This document shows, in pieces, positions 62,121 through 64,000 of a stretch of DNA of 64,000 nt. The notes below the pieces were generated by a model. The model ran no database searches. It was not told the origin of the DNA and saw only the letters and a list, made by a program, of their open reading frames with translations. The number at the start of each line of letters is the position of its first letter. Position 1 is the first letter of the stretch. Made by a program: the position numbers and the translations under genes. This stretch comes from VAZQ01 sp963712565 (GTDB taxonomy: Bacteria > Pseudomonadota > Alphaproteobacteria > Rhizobiales > Xanthobacteraceae), in the NCBI GenBank assembly GCA_963712565.1, contig CAVQIP010000030.1:124001-188000 (forward strand), in the 5' to 3' direction.

Positions 62121-63512
62121 CTACGGATAGCAGTAGGAATCCGACGAACAGTCGCCGCCCTCGAGCCGGACCTGATGCGGGCGATGCGGCGCCGGCCACT
62201 TGACGAAGAACTTCTTATCGAAGGCGATCCCGCCGTTGGGCTGGCAGTCGAGCTTCACCATCCACCCCTCGATGCCGTCGGGATAGAACTGCGGATCGAT
62301 GGCGCCGTAGAGCGAGTTGGTGAAGTAGACGCGGCGCCCGTCGCGGCTGATCTCCACCATCTGCGGTCCGCCGTTGAGCGGCCGATCGCTGCTCGGATGC
62401 GCCGCCCGCGCCACGATGCCGCCGATGCGCACCTTGCCGGTGAGCTTAGGGTTGAACGGGTCGGACACGTCGTATTGCTGCAGATCGCCGGTCCCCCAAC
62501 AGGCGACGTAGAGAAAGCGATCGTCCATCGACAGATCGATGTCGGTGACCAGGGGCGGACAGGCCTTGAAGCCCTTGAGCATGGGCGGCAGCTGGTCCGC
62601 GTCGGCCGGCTCGGCCGGTATCTCGATCACCTTCTTGACCGCCCACTTGCCGCCGTCGCGGTACCAGGTCCAGATCGAGGAGGAGAGGTTCTCCAGGCTC
62701 AGCACGCAATTGACGAAGCCATAGGCCTTGGTCGGATCGTGCGCCGGCCGCAGTTCGAACACGAGCTGGTATTTATCGCCGAAGTCGATGGTCTGCAGGT
62801 GCTTGCGTGCGTGCAGGTCCCAGAAGTGCAGCCGCCGGCCGTATTTGGCGCCGAGCAGCACCTCGGGAATGAGGCCGTTCTCGAACGTATCGGGCGTACC
62901 CCACTCGCTCGTCACCATGGTGTCGTGACCGAGATGCCACCACGCGTCATAGGCGAAATACTGCGGCCCGCGGTCCATTTCCCACTGGCCGCGCACGTCG
63001 AAGGTCTCGTGGTCCATCAGGAACACGCCGCCCGGGCCCTTGCCTTCGCGGTTTCCGAGCGCCGCCACGTAGATTCCTTCCGGGCCGCAATGCACGGTAT
63101 GCGGCCGCGTGTATCCGGCCCGCTCGGCCACGTCCTGCGGCTCGATCACCTTCACGATCTTGGGCTTCTTCGGGTCGGGCTTGGTGTCGAGGATGTGGAT
63201 GCGCGAGGATCGCAGACCCGGCACGACCAGGTAGCGCCGCTCGGCATGCGGATGCGGCGCGTTGGGGCAGAGGCAGGATGAGCATGCATTCCAGCCGAAA
63301 TGATGCAATTCGTCGCCGGCGTTCGGCATCGCCACCGTGTTGAGAATCTTGGAATAGCTCTTGGAGGCGGGATCGACATCGACGACGGCGATGCCGTCGG
63401 GCACTTTGCGTGCCGGATCGAAGGCCGCGACATAGGCCATGGTCTCCGCCGGCGCCTTCATGGCCATGCGCGGCGACGGATAGAAGGTTGGGTCAGGTGT
63501 CCACGTTGCCAT
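62121..63512 (-). CDS. Selenium-binding protein 56 family, methanethiol oxidase type
   Basis: This intact 463-residue protein belongs to the SBP56/SELENBP1 family, whose bacterial members include methanethiol oxidase, a copper enzyme that makes formaldehyde, sulfide and peroxide. It has DELHHFGWNACSSCLC (His70, His71, Cys77, Cys80, Cys82), HPHAERRYLVVPGLRSSRIH, GYTRPHTVHCGPEGIYVAAL, TMVTSEWGTPDTFENG, and near the C-terminus GWMVKLDCQPNGG. The beta-propeller layout fits. There is no signal peptide, although some methanethiol oxidases are periplasmic. Its closeness to sulfite reductase and rhodanese genes suits organosulfur metabolism. Confidence 0.92.
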   Translation of the reverse strand: MATWTPDPTFYPSPRMAMKAPAETMAYVAAFDPARKVPDGIAVVDVDPASKSYSKILNTVAMPNAGDELHHFGWNACSSCLCPNAPHPHAERRYLVVPGLRSSRIHILDTKPDPKKPKIVKVIEPQDVAERAGYTRPHTVHCGPEGIYVAALGNREGKGPGGVFLMDHETFDVRGQWEMDRGPQYFAYDAWWHLGHDTMVTSEWGTPDTFENGLIPEVLLGAKYGRRLHFWDLHARKHLQTIDFGDKYQLVFELRPAHDPTKAYGFVNCVLSLENLSSSIWTWYRDGGKWAVKKVIEIPAEPADADQLPPMLKGFKACPPLVTDIDLSMDDRFLYVACWGTGDLQQYDVSDPFNPKLTGKVRIGGIVARAAHPSSDRPLNGGPQMVEISRDGRRVYFTNSLYGAIDPQFYPDGIEGWMVKLDCQPNGGIAFDKKFFVKWPAPHRPHQVRLEGGDCSSDSYCYP

Positions 63513-63590
63513 TGCGACGCTCCTGGTTCGAGTTCGTACTGGACGAGCCCTCGGCGACGATCGCGTGCAGATGCGGGCCGGACGCGGCGT

Positions 63591-64000
63591 TCACTCCGCC
63601 TTGGCGCCGACCGCTTTCACGATCTTTCCGAGCCGCTCGGTCTCCGCGGCGATGAACGCCACGAATTCCGTCGGCGTGTTGGTGACCGCCGCCGCCCCCT
63701 GTTCGGACATCTGCTGGAGAACGTCCGGGTCGCGCACCGCCTGCACGAACGCGGCGTTGAGCTTGTCGATCACCGCGTCCGGCGTCGCGGCCGGGGCGAC
63801 CAGGCCGAACCAGGCATCGAGCTCGATACCGGCAAACCCCGCTTCCCGCATCGTGGGAGCGTCCGGCAGGGCCGGCAGCCGTTCCGGCGACGTGACCGCA
63901 ATCGCGCGCACCTTGCCGGCCTGCAGAAACGGCCGCACCGACGAATAGGAGACGAAGAAGAAGTCGACGCGGCCGGCCGCGAGGTCGAGCGCGCCGGGCC
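63591..64000 (-). CDS. TTT/Bug family binding protein, C-terminal part (cut by the window end)
   Basis: The last 136 codons of a Bug/TctC receptor are present; the gene continues beyond position 64000. The reading frame gives ALDLAAGRVDFFFVSYSSVR, then GKVRAIAVTSPERLPALPDA, PTMREAGFAGIELDAWFGLV and EFVAFIAAETERLGKIVKAV, matching the C-terminal lobe of the family. It is a third TTT-type receptor in the window, besides 7124 and 12565. No permease gene is seen at this edge. Confidence 0.88.
   Translation of the reverse strand, partial: PGALDLAAGRVDFFFVSYSSVRPFLQAGKVRAIAVTSPERLPALPDAPTMREAGFAGIELDAWFGLVAPAATPDAVIDKLNAAFVQAVRDPDVLQQMSEQGAAAVTNTPTEFVAFIAAETERLGKIVKAVGAKAE

Noticed and set aside
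1..64000. tRNA or rRNA genes
   Set aside because: I saw no cloverleaf with a GTTCGANTC T-loop and CCA end, and no rRNA-like stretches; none is reported.

Overview
The window is GC-rich DNA of alphaproteobacterial character. Expanded families of orphan periplasmic binding proteins, a complete tripartite tricarboxylate transporter, a cysG-DUF2849-sulfite reductase-DUF934 cluster, and GC-rich palindromic intergenic repeats of the kind seen in Bradyrhizobium and Rhodopseudomonas relatives all point to the Bradyrhizobiaceae/Xanthobacteraceae part of the Hyphomicrobiales. This placement is inference from gene content and style; there is no rRNA or tRNA in the window to confirm it.

Layout. (1) 84-7101: seven tandem paralogous ABC-type substrate-binding proteins with TAT-like signals, almost all joined by ATGA stop/start overlaps and with no permease or ATPase, followed by a Bug/TctC-type binding protein (7124-8113) and two small proteins. 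(2) 8944-18920: a transport and hydrolysis module with a divergent M20 hydrolase, TctA, TctB and TctC, an ornithine cyclodeaminase-like (OCD) protein and a cupin on the minus strand, then a canonical M20 hydrolase, a second divergent M20 and a second OCD paralogue on the plus strand. (3) 19149-29564: a long, mostly translationally coupled minus-strand catabolic cluster: metal-dependent amidohydrolase, pentapeptide protein, ThDP enzyme, SDR, IclR regulator, alpha/beta hydrolase, SDR, Rieske oxygenase, cupin, ABC permease, ABC ATPase and a small HTH-like protein. The plus strand opposite carries a small hypothetical protein, the SsuA/NMT1-like binding protein that probably completes the ABC transporter, and a second ThDP enzyme. 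(4) 32752-44536: a repeat-rich gap with a remnant of a dienelactone hydrolase, then an 11.2-kb gene for a giant cadherin-like/FG-GAP surface-type protein. (5) 44750-50971: dienelactone hydrolase, amidohydrolase, SDR, MaoC dehydratase, prfC (release factor 3), a luciferase-like monooxygenase and RidA. (6) 51272-55988: a leaderless ModA-like binding protein, an M20 amidase/carbamoylase, and a striking single-chain fusion of a trypsin-like protease with a zinc phospholipase C-type domain. (7) 56136-64000: sulfur metabolism: rhodanese, DUF934, sulfite reductase, DUF2849, siroheme synthase, a NicO/RcnA-like membrane protein and an SBP56/methanethiol oxidase-type protein, ending in a truncated TTT binding protein.

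Sequence quality. Many genes, above all at 19-29.5 kb and 33-43 kb, are interrupted by single-base indels. Outside the giant gene and two other genes, every broken gene shows the same +1 phase, and inside the giant repeats the indels fall on the one variable stretch of the repeat. I read most of these as consensus errors rather than true pseudogenes, and annotate each such gene as one unit with the break noted.

The best candidate for an undescribed system is the protease-phospholipase fusion at 53670-55988. The two divergent M20/OCD pairs and the self-coupling tandem array of binding proteins are the next most unusual.
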